From positions 1,116,001-1,180,000 of the forward strand of contig NZ_JYBP01000003.1 in assembly GCF_000948285.1 (NCBI RefSeq): DNA of 64,000 nt. The letters are read 5' to 3'. Both the position numbers and the translations under genes were made by a program. Each line of letters opens with the position of its first letter. Within the stretch, counting starts at the first letter, position 1. Below the pieces are notes generated by a model that was not told where the DNA came from, ran no database searches, and saw nothing but the letters and a program-made list of their open reading frames with translations. Of this stretch, positions 8,269-17,520 are shown in pieces. Source of the DNA: Geobacillus kaustophilus. Its GTDB lineage: Bacteria; Bacillota; Bacilli; Bacillales; Anoxybacillaceae.

Positions 8269-8517
8269 TCACCTCAATGGAGACGATTTAGCGCGCTGGA
8301 TGAACATGTCCGCATCTTCGATGAGCCCGCAGACGCCGCATTGGACGCGGTAGCTCGGACCGCGGTACGGAAGATGGAACGGTTCAAGCGCGTCATTTGT
8401 ATATTCCTGTTCAATCTCGCCGTTGTACGGGTCGATCTTCACTGCGCGCGGATGCTGCTCGATGAGGTGAAACCGCGTCCGGTTCGTTTTGCAACTTGGG
8501 CATAGCATCGGTTCCAA
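8269..8517 (-). CDS. hypothetical zinc-ribbon-like protein (82 aa)
   Basis: The protein carries two Cys pairs, CPSC at residues 6-9 and CGVCG near residue 60, spaced as in zinc-ribbon proteins. TTG is the start: GGAGG lies exactly nine bases upstream and no other start has a ribosome-binding site. It overlaps the expression signals of the next small gene and forms an operon with it. A role in nucleic-acid or protein binding is possible from the metal-ribbon pattern, but nothing more specific can be said. Confidence 0.65.
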   Translation of the reverse strand: MEPMLCPSCKTNRTRFHLIEQHPRAVKIDPYNGEIEQEYTNDALEPFHLPYRGPSYRVQCGVCGLIEDADMFIQRAKSSPLR

Positions 8518-8678
8518 CAGAAGCCACCTCCGATCATTATTTTTTGGAAAAACGGCCGCTATTATGTATGATTTGTATGTCCGCAGCGGTTTATATCAGG
8601 CAAGAGCCGGCCGGGGGAAGCGCCAGACGGTGCATGTTAAAATCCCCCTCGTTTTTTCAGGCGGCAGAACAGTTTTTA

Positions 8679-8708
8679 TTGACAATGCTGCCAGCAATCG
8701 AGTATCTT
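8679..8708 (+). promoter_or_regulatory. sigma-A-type promoter of the tetR gene
   Basis: TTGACA (8679-8684), an 18-bp spacer and TATCTT (8703-8708) lie about 65 bases before the regulator's start. No copy of the palindrome found downstream is present here. Confidence 0.6.
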
Positions 8709-8774
8709 AATGGATAAGAGAAATATTCCTTTTTTTCTGAAAATGCTATACGATCAACGACGAAGGAGATCATT

Positions 8775-9401
8775 ATGGCTGACAAACCGCTCAGAGACCG
8801 CATTATCGATACGGCGCTTCGTTTATTTGAGAAATACGGCTACCACGGCGTGACGGTTGACCGCATCGTGGCCGAAAGCGACACCTCCAAAGGCGGTTTT
8901 TACCATAATTTCAAATCGAAAGATGAGTTGCTTTACCATATTCATGACGTTTTTATTACCTACGCGCTTACGAAAGCACAGGAAGCGTATGAAAGCTTTT
9001 CGACGCCGACTGAGCGCTTGTATGCCATCGTTCAGTCGTTTGTCAAAGTGTTTCACTTGTACAAACCGCACATCACCGTATTTTACCAAGAGAGCATGTA
9101 CTTAAAACCGGAATACGCGGAGCCGATCAATGAAAAGCGTGAGGAATTTAAACAAATCATTTTCCGCGTCATCCGCGAAGGGATCGAGGCCGGGGAGTTT
9201 CGTCCAGAGTTATCGGTGGAGATCACCGGTATGTCGATCATCGGCATGGTGAACTGGACGTACAAATGGTACAATCCGGACGGTCCGTTGTCCATCGAGG
9301 AGATTGCAGCGTATTTCGCTGATTTCATTTTGCACGCGGTGCTTCGCCAAACGGAACATGCGGCCGCCATGCGGTTTTTGTTGCGGCCGGCCGCCGAATA
9401 A
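8775..9401 (+). CDS. TetR family regulator, probable repressor of acyl-CoA metabolism
   Basis: This 208-residue protein has an N-terminal TetR helix-turn-helix (residues about 8-55: IIDTALRLFEKYGYHGVTVDRIVAE...TSKGGFYHNFKSKDELL, shown as landmarks) and a helical ligand domain. It lies immediately upstream of and in the same direction as the yng-type operon. Two 14-bp palindromes fill the gap between them, and a third occurs before the acyl-CoA dehydrogenase at 62.3 kb, which is good contextual evidence that it controls fatty or branched-chain acyl-CoA use with an acyl-CoA inducer. That regulatory role is inferred. GAAGGAGATCATT supports the ATG. Confidence 0.82.
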   Translation: MADKPLRDRIIDTALRLFEKYGYHGVTVDRIVAESDTSKGGFYHNFKSKDELLYHIHDVFITYALTKAQEAYESFSTPTERLYAIVQSFVKVFHLYKPHITVFYQESMYLKPEYAEPINEKREEFKQIIFRVIREGIEAGEFRPELSVEITGMSIIGMVNWTYKWYNPDGPLSIEEIAAYFADFILHAVLRQTEHAAAMRFLLRPAAE

Positions 9402-9418
9402 GCGGTTTGCTGTTCACA

Positions 9419-9434
9419 GACCAACCAGTCGGTC
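9419..9434. promoter_or_regulatory. TetR-type operator, site A
   Basis: ACCAACCAGTCGGT (9420-9433) is an imperfect palindrome matching the pattern ACCRACYRGTYGGT shared with sites at 9466 and 62280. It lies in the regulator-operon gap. Confidence 0.6.
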
Positions 9435-9463
9435 TTGGATATCCGATTATTTATGACGGTCGG

Positions 9464-9481
9464 AAACCGACTGGTCGGTTT
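9464..9481. promoter_or_regulatory. TetR-type operator, site B
   Basis: ACCGACTGGTCGGT (9466-9479) is a palindrome with an ACCGAC/GTCGGT arm pair. It is centred 46 bases after site A and about 45 bases before the acyl-CoA dehydrogenase start. Confidence 0.7.
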
Positions 9482-9518
9482 TAGTATAAATCATTTTTAA
9501 ACGGGGGAGAGGGAGAGC

Positions 9519-10661
9519 ATGGACTTTTCGTTGACAAAAGAACAACAAATGATTAAAGAGATGGTTCGCGATTTCGCCGAGAAGGAAATTGCCCCTTACG
9601 CGGCGAAATGGGATGAAGAGGCGCATTTTCCGCTGGATGTCTTCCGCAAAATGGGCGAGTTGGGGCTGTTGGGCCTGCCGTTTCCGGAAGAATACGGCGG
9701 TGCTGGGGGCGATACGATTTCGTATGCCATTGCCGTTGAAGAAATCGGCCGCGCCTGCGGCGGCACCGGGCTAAGCTATGCGGCCGCTGTGTCGCTCGGA
9801 GCGAGCCCGATCTACTACTTCGGGACAGAGGAACAAAAACAAAAATGGCTCGTGCCGATGGCGAAAGGAGAGACGCTTGGCGCTTTTGGGCTCACGGAGC
9901 CGAACGCCGGGTCCGATGCCGGCGGCACGCGCACAACCGCGGTGCTTGATGGCGATGAATATGTCATTAATGGCGAAAAATGTTGGATCACGAACGCCCA
10001 ATACGCGCGGCAAGTCATTGTCACCGCCGTCACGGGCAAAGATGCGCGCGGCAAAAACATCATCACCGCTCTCATCGTGCCAACTGACTCCCCAGGATTT
10101 ACAATCCGTTCGAATTACGACAAGATGGGTGTCCGCGCGTCCAATACGTGCGAACTTGTTTTTGAGAACGTCCGGGTGCCGAAAGAGAACGTCTTAGGCG
10201 ATCCGCAGAAAGGATTTAAACAGTTTTTGTACACGCTTGATGGCGGCCGCATTTCCATCGCTGCTTTAGCTGTCGGCATCGCCCAAGCGGCGTTTGAGAA
10301 AGCGCTTCAATATGCGAAAGAACGCGTTCAGTTTGGCCAACCGATTTCCAAGTTTCAAGCGATCCAGTTTAAGCTCGCTGACATGGCGATGGAAATTGAG
10401 CTCGCCCGCAATATGGTGTACAAAGCGGCTTGGTTGAAGGATCAAGGGAAACCGTTTACAAAAGAAGCGTCGTTCGCCAAGCTGTTCGCCTCGGAAATGG
10501 GATTCCGCGTCTGCAACCAGGCGATTCAAATTCACGGCGGTTGCGGCTATATGAAAGAGTACGGCGTTGAGCGCCATTTGCGGGACGTCAAGCTCATGGA
10601 AATCGGCGAAGGCACATCAGAAATCCAACGGCTCGTCATCGCCCGCCAGCTCGGATGCTAA
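9519..10661 (+). CDS. yngJ: acyl-CoA dehydrogenase (isovaleryl/short-chain type)
   Basis: This 380-residue FAD enzyme oxidises an acyl-CoA to its 2-enoyl form, passing electrons to ETF. Landmarks are FGLTEPNAGSDAGGT, CWITNA and the C-terminal MEIGEGTSEIQRLVIAR. It heads the operon, and in leucine breakdown it would make 3-methylcrotonyl-CoA from isovaleryl-CoA. The Glu in GEGTSE matches the catalytic position of short- and medium-chain enzymes; vertebrate isovaleryl-CoA dehydrogenases have a small residue there and use another Glu, so the exact chain preference is open. GGGGGAGAGGGAG precedes the ATG. Confidence 0.88.
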   Translation: MDFSLTKEQQMIKEMVRDFAEKEIAPYAAKWDEEAHFPLDVFRKMGELGLLGLPFPEEYGGAGGDTISYAIAVEEIGRACGGTGLSYAAAVSLGASPIYYFGTEEQKQKWLVPMAKGETLGAFGLTEPNAGSDAGGTRTTAVLDGDEYVINGEKCWITNAQYARQVIVTAVTGKDARGKNIITALIVPTDSPGFTIRSNYDKMGVRASNTCELVFENVRVPKENVLGDPQKGFKQFLYTLDGGRISIAALAVGIAQAAFEKALQYAKERVQFGQPISKFQAIQFKLADMAMEIELARNMVYKAAWLKDQGKPFTKEASFAKLFASEMGFRVCNQAIQIHGGCGYMKEYGVERHLRDVKLMEIGEGTSEIQRLVIARQLGC

Positions 10662-10720
10662 AAGCGGAAATGCCTGCATATCCATAACAATGAATTCGGA
10701 CAAAGGGGAGGAAACGGCCG

Positions 10721-12355
10721 ATGTTGACGGTGACTGTGGGGAATTTGTTGGAAGAAAGAGCCAGACAATATGCGGATCGTGAGGCGGTCGTGTATGCCGA
10801 CCGTGGATTGCGTCTGACGTATCGGCAGTTTAACGATTATTGCCGCCTCGTTGCGCGCGGGTTGATGCGGCTTGGCATCGAAAAAGGGGAGCATGTCGCC
10901 ATTTGGGCGACGAACGTTCCGGAATGGATCGCCTGCCAGTTTGCGACCGGAAAAATGGGGGCGGTGCTCGTTACGGTCAATACGAACTACCGGGCGGCGG
11001 AGCTTGAGTATTTGCTTAAGCAATCGGATTCGACGACGCTCTTTTTGATCGAGCAATATCGCGATTCGTCGTATATCGATATTTTGTATGAAATCGTTCC
11101 CGAGCTGCGTACATCGGCGCCTGGGCAGCTGCAATCGAAACGGCTGCCGAAGTTGAAAAACGTGATCTTTCTTGGCGACAAACGGTACCCGGGCATGTTT
11201 ACATGGAACGACATCTTAGCGATGGCGCATGAAGTGACCGAAGAAGAGCTCGATGCGCGGCTTGAAAGCCTTGATCCGCACGATGTCATCAACATGCAGT
11301 ACACATCAGGGACGACCGGCTTCCCAAAAGGGGTTATGCTCACGCATTACAACATCGTCAACAACGCCCACCAAGTGGCGCAATGCATGGGACTTGGCGA
11401 AGGCGATCGATTGTGCATTCCGGTGCCGTTTTTCCATTGCTTCGGCTGCGTCATGAGCACGCTTGCATGTGTGACGGTCGGGGCGACGATGGTGCCGGTT
11501 GTGGAGTTTCATCCGAAGCGGGTGCTCGAGACGGTGGAAGCGGAGCGGTGCACGGCGCTTCACGGCGTGCCGACGATGTTCATCGCCGAGCTCAACGACC
11601 CGGATTTTGCCAAATACGATTTGTCATCGCTGCGCACGGGCATTATGGCCGGTTCTCCTTGCCCGGTCGAAGTGATGAAGGCGGTCATCGAGAAAATGGG
11701 GATGAAAGACATTACGATCGCCTACGGGCAGACGGAAGCGTCCCCAGTCATCACGCAAACGCGCACCGACGATCCGCTTGAGCTGCGTGTCGAAACGGTT
11801 GGCCGCGCCTTGCCGGGCGTGGAAGTGAAAATCGTCGAGCCGGGCACGAACAAGGAAGTGCCGCGGGGGGTGCAAGGGGAACTGTGCACGCGCGGCTATC
11901 ATGTCATGAAAGGATATTACAACAACCCGGAAGCGACAAATGAAGCGATCGATGCAGACGGCTGGCTGCACACCGGTGATTTGGCGACGATGGATGAAAA
12001 CGGTTACTGCCGCATCACCGGCCGGCTGAAAGATATGATCATCCGCGGCGGGGAGAACATTTATCCGCGCGAAATCGAAGAGTTTTTGTACAAACACCCG
12101 AAAATTTTGGACGTTCAAGTCGTCGGCGTGCCCGATGAAGTATACGGGGAAGAAGTGATGGCGTGGATCATCTTAAAAGACGGCGAAACGGCGACCGCTG
12201 AGGAGATTCGCGAGTTTTGCCGCGGCAACATTTCCCGGCATAAAATCCCGCGCTACATCGAGTTTACCGATTCGTACCCGATGACCGCATCCGGCAAAAT
12301 TCAAAAGTTTAAGCTGCGGGAAATGGCGAAAGAACGCCTTGGCTTGACGAAGTGA
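10721..12355 (+). CDS. yngI: AMP-forming acyl-CoA synthetase
   Basis: This 544-residue member of the ANL superfamily activates a carboxylic acid to its CoA thioester via an acyl-adenylate. Motifs visible are the P-loop-like [30 protein letters not shown], the hinge region [20 protein letters not shown] and the C-terminal catalytic lysine in TASGKIQKF. It lies 60 bases after the acyl-CoA dehydrogenase gene and would supply that enzyme's substrate, for example from isovalerate or a medium-chain acid. GGGGAGG lies before the ATG. Substrate range cannot be read from sequence. Confidence 0.9.
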   Translation: MLTVTVGNLLEERARQYADREAVVYADRGLRLTYRQFNDYCRLVARGLMRLGIEKGEHVAIWATNVPEWIACQFATGKMGAVLVTVNTNYRAAELEYLLKQSDSTTLFLIEQYRDSSYIDILYEIVPELRTSAPGQLQSKRLPKLKNVIFLGDKRYPGMFTWNDILAMAHEVTEEELDARLESLDPHDVINMQYTSGTTGFPKGVMLTHYNIVNNAHQVAQCMGLGEGDRLCIPVPFFHCFGCVMSTLACVTVGATMVPVVEFHPKRVLETVEAERCTALHGVPTMFIAELNDPDFAKYDLSSLRTGIMAGSPCPVEVMKAVIEKMGMKDITIAYGQTEASPVITQTRTDDPLELRVETVGRALPGVEVKIVEPGTNKEVPRGVQGELCTRGYHVMKGYYNNPEATNEAIDADGWLHTGDLATMDENGYCRITGRLKDMIIRGGENIYPREIEEFLYKHPKILDVQVVGVPDEVYGEEVMAWIILKDGETATAEEIREFCRGNISRHKIPRYIEFTDSYPMTASGKIQKFKLREMAKERLGLTK

Positions 12356-12419
12356 ACGTTGTCCGGCGGCTGAACGGTTCGGCCGCCGGCAGCCCCACTA
12401 TTGGCGAAAGGGTGAGACG

Positions 12420-13772
12420 ATGTTTACGAAAGTGTTGATTGCCAACCGCGGCGAAATCGCCGCTCGCGTCATCCGCACGTGCCAAAAGCTTGGCATCCGG
12501 ACCGTCGCCGTCTATTCGGAAGCGGACGCCGATTCGCTTCATGTCTCGCTCGCGGATGAAGCGTATTTGATCGGCAAGCCGCGCGTCGCGGAAAGCTATT
12601 TAAATATCGAAAAAATCATTGAGGTTGCCAAAGCGGCGAAAGCGGAGGCGATCCATCCCGGCTATGGGCTGTTGTCGGAAAATCCAGCGTTTGCCCGCCG
12701 CTGCGAGGAAGAAGGAATCGTCTTCATCGGTCCGAAGGCGGACGTCATTGCGGCGATGGGCAGCAAAATCGAAGCGCGGCGGACGATGGAAAAAGCCGGC
12801 GTGCCGATCGTCCCGGGCGTTTCCTTTGCGCTTGATGGCGCCGACGAGGCGGCCAAAGCGGCGGTTTCAATCGGCTATCCGGTCATGTTGAAGGCGTCAG
12901 CCGGCGGCGGCGGCATCGGCATGCATATTGCTCGCGATGAAGCTGAGCTGCGCCAAGTGTTTGAAGGGAGCCAAAAACGGGCCGCTTCGTTTTTCGGCGA
13001 CGGGACGATGTACATTGAAAAATATATTGAACGCCCGCGCCATATTGAAATTCAGCTTCTTGCCGACCAAAATGGCAACTGCGTCTACTTATGGGAGCGT
13101 GAATGTTCGATCCAGCGCCGCCACCAAAAAGTAGTCGAAGAGGCGCCGTCGCCGTTTTTGGATGAAGAGACGCGGCGGAAGATGGGGGAGGCGGCGGTGC
13201 GGGCTGCGCGTTACATCGGTTATGCAAACGCTGGCACGGTCGAATTTCTCGTCGATGAACAGAAAAACTTTTATTTTCTTGAGATGAACACTCGGCTGCA
13301 AGTCGAGCACCCGGTGACGGAAGAAATCACCGGCATCGACATCGTCGAAGAGCAGCTGCGCATCGCCGCCGGCGAGCCGCTCCGCTATCAACAAGAAGAG
13401 ATTCGCCGGGACGGCCACGCCATTGAAGTGCGCATTTATGCCGAAGATCCGAACACGTTTTACCCGTCGCCCGGCCGCATTACGGCGTTTTCCGCCCCGC
13501 AAGGCGAATGGATTCGCCATGAAACGGCGGTTCAAAGCGGCATCACGGTCACGCCGTTTTATGATCCGATGATCGCGAAGTTGATCGCGAAAGGACCGGA
13601 TCGGCAAACGGCGATTGAACGCTTGCTCGAAGCGCTTCGAGACTATCGCGTCGAAGGGATTAAAACGAACATTCCGCTGCTTGAGGCCGTGTTGTCCCAT
13701 CCGGCGTTTCAAGCGGGGGATACGACGACCGATTTCCTTTTGAAACATTGGAAACCATTAAAAACGAAATGA
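12420..13772 (+). CDS. yngH: biotin carboxylase subunit of an acyl-CoA carboxylase
   Basis: This 450-residue ATP-grasp enzyme carboxylates biotin with bicarbonate and ATP. It shows the N-terminal ANRGEIAARVIRT, glycine-rich ASAGGGGIGM, and the active-site stretch FLEMNTRLQVEHPVTEEITG. Unlike typical methylcrotonyl-CoA carboxylase alpha chains of about 660 residues it has no attached biotin-carrier domain; the carrier is the separate next gene. With the carboxyltransferase at 15885 it should form a methylcrotonyl-CoA-type carboxylase. GAAAGGGTGAG gives the ribosome-binding site. It is paralogous to AccC of fatty acid synthesis. Confidence 0.9.
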   Translation: MFTKVLIANRGEIAARVIRTCQKLGIRTVAVYSEADADSLHVSLADEAYLIGKPRVAESYLNIEKIIEVAKAAKAEAIHPGYGLLSENPAFARRCEEEGIVFIGPKADVIAAMGSKIEARRTMEKAGVPIVPGVSFALDGADEAAKAAVSIGYPVMLKASAGGGGIGMHIARDEAELRQVFEGSQKRAASFFGDGTMYIEKYIERPRHIEIQLLADQNGNCVYLWERECSIQRRHQKVVEEAPSPFLDEETRRKMGEAAVRAARYIGYANAGTVEFLVDEQKNFYFLEMNTRLQVEHPVTEEITGIDIVEEQLRIAAGEPLRYQQEEIRRDGHAIEVRIYAEDPNTFYPSPGRITAFSAPQGEWIRHETAVQSGITVTPFYDPMIAKLIAKGPDRQTAIERLLEALRDYRVEGIKTNIPLLEAVLSHPAFQAGDTTTDFLLKHWKPLKTK

Positions 13773-13798
13773 AGCAGAAATGAATGGGGGAAGAAACG

Positions 13799-14011
13799 AT
13801 GAATCAAATAACTGCAACGATGGCAGGAAGTGTGTGGAAAATTGTCGTCGCCGTCGGTGACCGTGTGGAAGAAGGCCAAGATGTCGTCATTTTGGAATCG
13901 ATGAAAATGGAGATTCCGATTGCTGTGGAAACGTCCGGCGTCGTGAAGCACATCCACGTGCAGGAAGGAGATTTCGTGAACGAAGGCGACGTGCTTGTCG
14001 AGATTGAGTAA
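13799..14011 (+). CDS. yngHB: stand-alone biotin carboxyl carrier protein (70 aa)
   Basis: This 70-residue lipoyl/biotinyl domain carries the biotinylation motif ESMKME, with the target lysine about 35 residues from the C-terminus as usual. It shuttles carboxybiotin between the biotin carboxylase encoded just upstream and the carboxyltransferase encoded four genes on. The start at MNQITATM is preferred because AATGGGGGAAG lies seven bases before it; an in-frame ATG at 13784 falls inside that ribosome-binding site. The B. subtilis counterpart in the same gene order is similarly small. Confidence 0.9.
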   Translation: MNQITATMAGSVWKIVVAVGDRVEEGQDVVILESMKMEIPIAVETSGVVKHIHVQEGDFVNEGDVLVEIE

Positions 14012-14026
14012 AAGGGGGAGCAGAGC

Positions 14027-14920
14027 ATGAGCCGATGGCCGGCGAAGGTGACGATCAAAGAAGTCGGCCCGCGCGACGGCCTGCAAAACGAAGCAACGCC
14101 GATCGCGACCGCCGATAAAATCGCCTGGATCAACCTATTGTCAGAAACTGGGTTGTCGTACATTGAGGTGACCTCCTTCGTCCATCCGAAATGGATTCCG
14201 CAGCTTGCGGACGCCGCCGAAGTCGCAGCCGGTATCCGCCGAAAAGCCGGCGTCACATATGCGGCGCTCGTCCCAAACGAAAAGGGGCTTGAGCGGGCGC
14301 TTGCCGCCGGAGTCGATGAAGTCGGCGTCTTTATGTCAGCGAGCGAAACGCACAACCAAAAAAACATTAACAAATCGATCGCCGCGACGTTTCCCGTGCT
14401 TGAAGATGTTGTGAAAACGGCGAAGCAAGCAGGAAAAACCGTACGTGGGTACGTCTCGACTGTATTTGGCTGTCCGTATGAAGGGCCTGTCGCCGTCGAT
14501 CAAGTGCTGATGGTGGCGGACCGGCTGTTGGCGATGGGCATCGATGAACTGTCGCTTGGCGATACGATCGGCGTAGCGACGCCCAAGCAAGTCGAAGAGG
14601 TGCTCGCAATCGTGCTCCGCCGTTTTCCGGCTGCTCGGATCGCCATGCATTTCCATGACACGAGAGGGACGGCGCTGGCCAATATTTTAGTGTCCATGGA
14701 AATGGGAATTACGACGTTTGACAGCTCGCTCGGCGGCCTCGGCGGCTGTCCATACGCTCCCGGAGCGTCGGGGAACGTCGCCACCGATGATTTAGTATAT
14801 ATGCTTCACGGCATGGGGATTGAAACCGGCATCAATGTCGAGCGGCTGACGAAAGCGGCTTTGTTTATCCGCGACAAAATCGGCCGCCCGCTTCCGAGCC
14901 GCTATTTGCAAACGGTTTGA
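14027..14920 (+). CDS. yngG: hydroxymethylglutaryl-CoA lyase
   Basis: This 297-residue TIM-barrel lyase cleaves HMG-CoA to acetyl-CoA and acetoacetate, the last step of leucine breakdown. It has the N-terminal VGPRDGLQNE motif binding the divalent metal, the MHFHDTRGTALAN metal-ligand stretch, and the active-site cysteine loop GLGGCPYAPGASGN. It lies 15 bases after the biotin carrier gene with GGGGGAG before the ATG, firmly inside the operon. Length matches characterised bacterial enzymes. Confidence 0.93.
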   Translation: MSRWPAKVTIKEVGPRDGLQNEATPIATADKIAWINLLSETGLSYIEVTSFVHPKWIPQLADAAEVAAGIRRKAGVTYAALVPNEKGLERALAAGVDEVGVFMSASETHNQKNINKSIAATFPVLEDVVKTAKQAGKTVRGYVSTVFGCPYEGPVAVDQVLMVADRLLAMGIDELSLGDTIGVATPKQVEEVLAIVLRRFPAARIAMHFHDTRGTALANILVSMEMGITTFDSSLGGLGGCPYAPGASGNVATDDLVYMLHGMGIETGINVERLTKAALFIRDKIGRPLPSRYLQTV

Positions 14921-14938
14921 TCATAAGGGGGAGAAAAC

Positions 14939-15721
14939 GTGAGCACACTTGTATCGTTTGAAACACAAGAAAACGGCATCGCGATTGTGACATTAAACCG
15001 CCCGGAAGCGGCCAATGCGCTGTCAAGAGCGCTTCTTTTAGAACTCGGCGCGCTCTTGCAAGAGATCAAATTTCGAAAAGATGTGCGCGTCGTCATGTTG
15101 ACTGGGGCGGGAGACAAGGTGTTTTGCGCCGGCGCTGATTTGAAAGAGAGGGCGGGGATGAATGAAACGGAAGTGCGGCAGGCTGTTGCCTTAATCAGCA
15201 AAACGATCAACGAGGTGGAGAAAGTGCCGCAGCCGGTCATCGCCGTGTTAAACGGTTCGGCGTTTGGCGGCGGGTTGGAGCTTGCCTTGGCTTGCGACAT
15301 TCGGTTTGCGGCTGATGACATCCAGCTCGGGCTGACGGAAACGTCGCTCGGCATCATTCCGGGAGCGGGGGGGACGCAGCGGCTGCCGCGCCTTGTCGGC
15401 ATCGGAAAGGCGAAAGAGCTCATTTTTGCCGCCAAACGGATTACGGCGCAGGAAGCCGAACGAATCGGCCTTGTCGAATACGCGGTGCCGCGCGCCGAGC
15501 TGATGGATCGGGCGCTTGAATTGGCGCGGCAAATCGCCGACAATGCCCCCATTGCCGTCCGTCAGGCAAAACGGGCGATGCAAAGCGTGTTCAACGTTGA
15601 TTTGGAAACGGGTCTTGCCATTGAACAGCTCGCTTATGAGGCGACGATTCCGACGAAAGACCGGCTCGAAGGCTTGCAGGCGTTTAAAGAAAAACGAAAG
15701 CCGGTGTACAAAGGGGAATAA
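14939..15721 (+). CDS. yngF: enoyl-CoA hydratase, probable methylglutaconyl-CoA hydratase
   Basis: This 260-residue crotonase-fold enzyme hydrates a 2-enoyl-CoA. The oxyanion-hole segments are VFCAGADLKERAGM and NGSAFGGGLELALACD, and the catalytic acidic region is TETSLGIIPGAGGTQRLPR. In this operon it would convert 3-methylglutaconyl-CoA to HMG-CoA, the substrate of the lyase encoded just before it. GTG is the start, with AAGGGGGAG six bases upstream. A function in general beta-oxidation cannot be excluded by sequence alone. Confidence 0.9.
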   Translation: MSTLVSFETQENGIAIVTLNRPEAANALSRALLLELGALLQEIKFRKDVRVVMLTGAGDKVFCAGADLKERAGMNETEVRQAVALISKTINEVEKVPQPVIAVLNGSAFGGGLELALACDIRFAADDIQLGLTETSLGIIPGAGGTQRLPRLVGIGKAKELIFAAKRITAQEAERIGLVEYAVPRAELMDRALELARQIADNAPIAVRQAKRAMQSVFNVDLETGLAIEQLAYEATIPTKDRLEGLQAFKEKRKPVYKGE

Positions 15722-15884
15722 GAAGGCGTTCCTGCGGCTGGACTAACGGCGGCCGATATGTTCAACGAACGAGCCGGATGGTTGATTGTGGACGGCCGGG
15801 CGGGAGAGGTCGGACCGGCCGCGGGGCGATGAACGAACCGCCGCCTAAAAAGCGGTGAAAAACGAAGCGAGGAGGGACATCAGG

Positions 15885-17438
15885 ATGAACGAAACGGCGA
15901 AAGAGCGCACAACGCTGACAGCGGAGCTTGAAAAGCGGGCTGCTGACATCAAAAAAGGCGGGGCGCCAAAATATCATGAAAAAAACGCCGCCCAAGGGAA
16001 ATTGTTTGTTCGCGAGCGGCTGAACTTACTGCTTGATAACGGCTTGGAAGTGGAAGACGGATTGTTTGCCAACTGTTTGGCGGGCGATTTGCCGGCTGAC
16101 GGGGTGGTGACCGGCATCGGCAAAATCAATGGCCGCACCGTCTGCGTGATGGCGAACGATTCGACAGTAAAGGCCGGCTCGTGGGGAGCGCGCACCGTCG
16201 AAAAAATCATCCGCATTCAAGAGACGGCGGAAAAACTGCGCTGCCCGATCATTTATTTGGTGGACTCGGCCGGCGCCCGCATTACGGACCAAATCGAAAT
16301 GTTTCCCGGCCGGCGCGGGGCGGGGCGCATTTTTTACAATGAGGTGAAGCTGTCCGGCAAAGTGCCGCAAGTGTGCTTGTTGTTCGGTCCATCAGCGGCC
16401 GGCGGCGCCTATATTCCGGCGTTTTGCGACATTGTCATCATGGTCGAAGGCAATGCCTCGATGTACTTAGGCTCGCCGCGCATGGCGGAAATGGTGATTG
16501 GGGAAAAAGTGACGCTCGAAGAGATGGGCGGCGCCCGCATGCATTGCACCGTCTCCGGCTGCGGCGACGTGCTCGTGAAAACCGAAGAAGAAGCGATTGC
16601 CTATGCACGCCGTTATTTGTCGTATTTTCCGTCCAATTACAGCGAAAAGCCGCCGGTGGTCGAGGCGAAGCCGCCGAAATCGTTTGACAAAACGATCGAG
16701 GACATTTTGCCAGAAAACCAAAATGCGCCGTTCAACATGTATGATTTGATTGAGCGGATCATTGACGAAGGATCGTTTTGTGAAATCAAAAAACTGTTTG
16801 CGCCAGAAATCATTACGGGACTGGCGCGCCTTGCCGGCCAGCCGATCGGCATCATCGCCAACCAGCCGCGCGTCAAAGGCGGCGTATTGTTCCACGATTC
16901 GGCTGATAAAGCGGCGAAATTCATCACGCTTTGCGACGCGTTCCATATCCCGCTTCTGTTTTTGGCCGACGTCCCTGGCTTTATGATCGGCACGAAAGTC
17001 GAGCGGGTCGGCATCATCCGCCATGGGGCGAAAATGATCGCGGCCATGTCGGAAGCCACCGTACCGAAGATCTCGGTCATCGTTCGCAAAGCGTACGGCG
17101 CCGGATTGTACGCGATGGCCGGGCCGGCGTTTGAACCAGATTGCTGCCTGGCGCTTCCGAACGCGCAAATCGCCGTCATGGGGCCGGAAGCGGCCGTCAA
17201 CGCCGTCTACGCCAACAAAATTGCCGAGCTGCCGCCAGAAGAGCGTGCGGCATTTGTCGAACAAAAACGCGAGGAATACCGGCGCGACATCGACATTTAC
17301 CGTCTCGCCTCCGAGCTTGTCGTCGACGGAATCGTCGCGCCGAACGATTTGCGCAACGAGCTCATCCGCCGATTTGACGCGTATATGTCCAAGTATATGG
17401 TCTTTTCTGAGCGGAAGCATGGGGTGTATCCAGTTTGA
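15885..17438 (+). CDS. yngE: acyl-CoA carboxylase carboxyltransferase subunit (methylcrotonyl/propionyl type)
   Basis: This 517-residue protein has the two crotonase-like halves of biotin-dependent carboxyltransferases. The N-half acyl-CoA site shows GPSAAGGAYIPAFCD and the C-half shows FLADVPGFMIGTKVE and YGAGLYAMAGPAF. It transfers carboxyl from carboxybiotin to the acyl-CoA, most likely 3-methylcrotonyl-CoA given its neighbours; propionyl-CoA is the main alternative. The start was set at MNETAKER because GAGGAGGG lies before it, although a GTG 30 bases upstream is in frame. A 160-base non-coding gap separates it from the hydratase gene, yet no terminator is seen there. Confidence 0.9.
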   Translation: MNETAKERTTLTAELEKRAADIKKGGAPKYHEKNAAQGKLFVRERLNLLLDNGLEVEDGLFANCLAGDLPADGVVTGIGKINGRTVCVMANDSTVKAGSWGARTVEKIIRIQETAEKLRCPIIYLVDSAGARITDQIEMFPGRRGAGRIFYNEVKLSGKVPQVCLLFGPSAAGGAYIPAFCDIVIMVEGNASMYLGSPRMAEMVIGEKVTLEEMGGARMHCTVSGCGDVLVKTEEEAIAYARRYLSYFPSNYSEKPPVVEAKPPKSFDKTIEDILPENQNAPFNMYDLIERIIDEGSFCEIKKLFAPEIITGLARLAGQPIGIIANQPRVKGGVLFHDSADKAAKFITLCDAFHIPLLFLADVPGFMIGTKVERVGIIRHGAKMIAAMSEATVPKISVIVRKAYGAGLYAMAGPAFEPDCCLALPNAQIAVMGPEAAVNAVYANKIAELPPEERAAFVEQKREEYRRDIDIYRLASELVVDGIVAPNDLRNELIRRFDAYMSKYMVFSERKHGVYPV

Positions 17439-17459
17439 AAAAATGGATGGCTGTCCCTC

Positions 17460-17488
17460 TTGCCAAGGGACGGCAGATCATGTATCAT
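17460..17488 (+). promoter_or_regulatory. putative promoter of a structured RNA unit
   Basis: TTGCCA (17460-17465), a 17-bp spacer and TATCAT (17483-17488) lie just ahead of the folded region at 17521 and would start transcription near 17495. Confidence 0.4.
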
Positions 17489-17520
17489 AATAATCACCAA
17501 TCCGTTGCTGCGTTGTGCGT

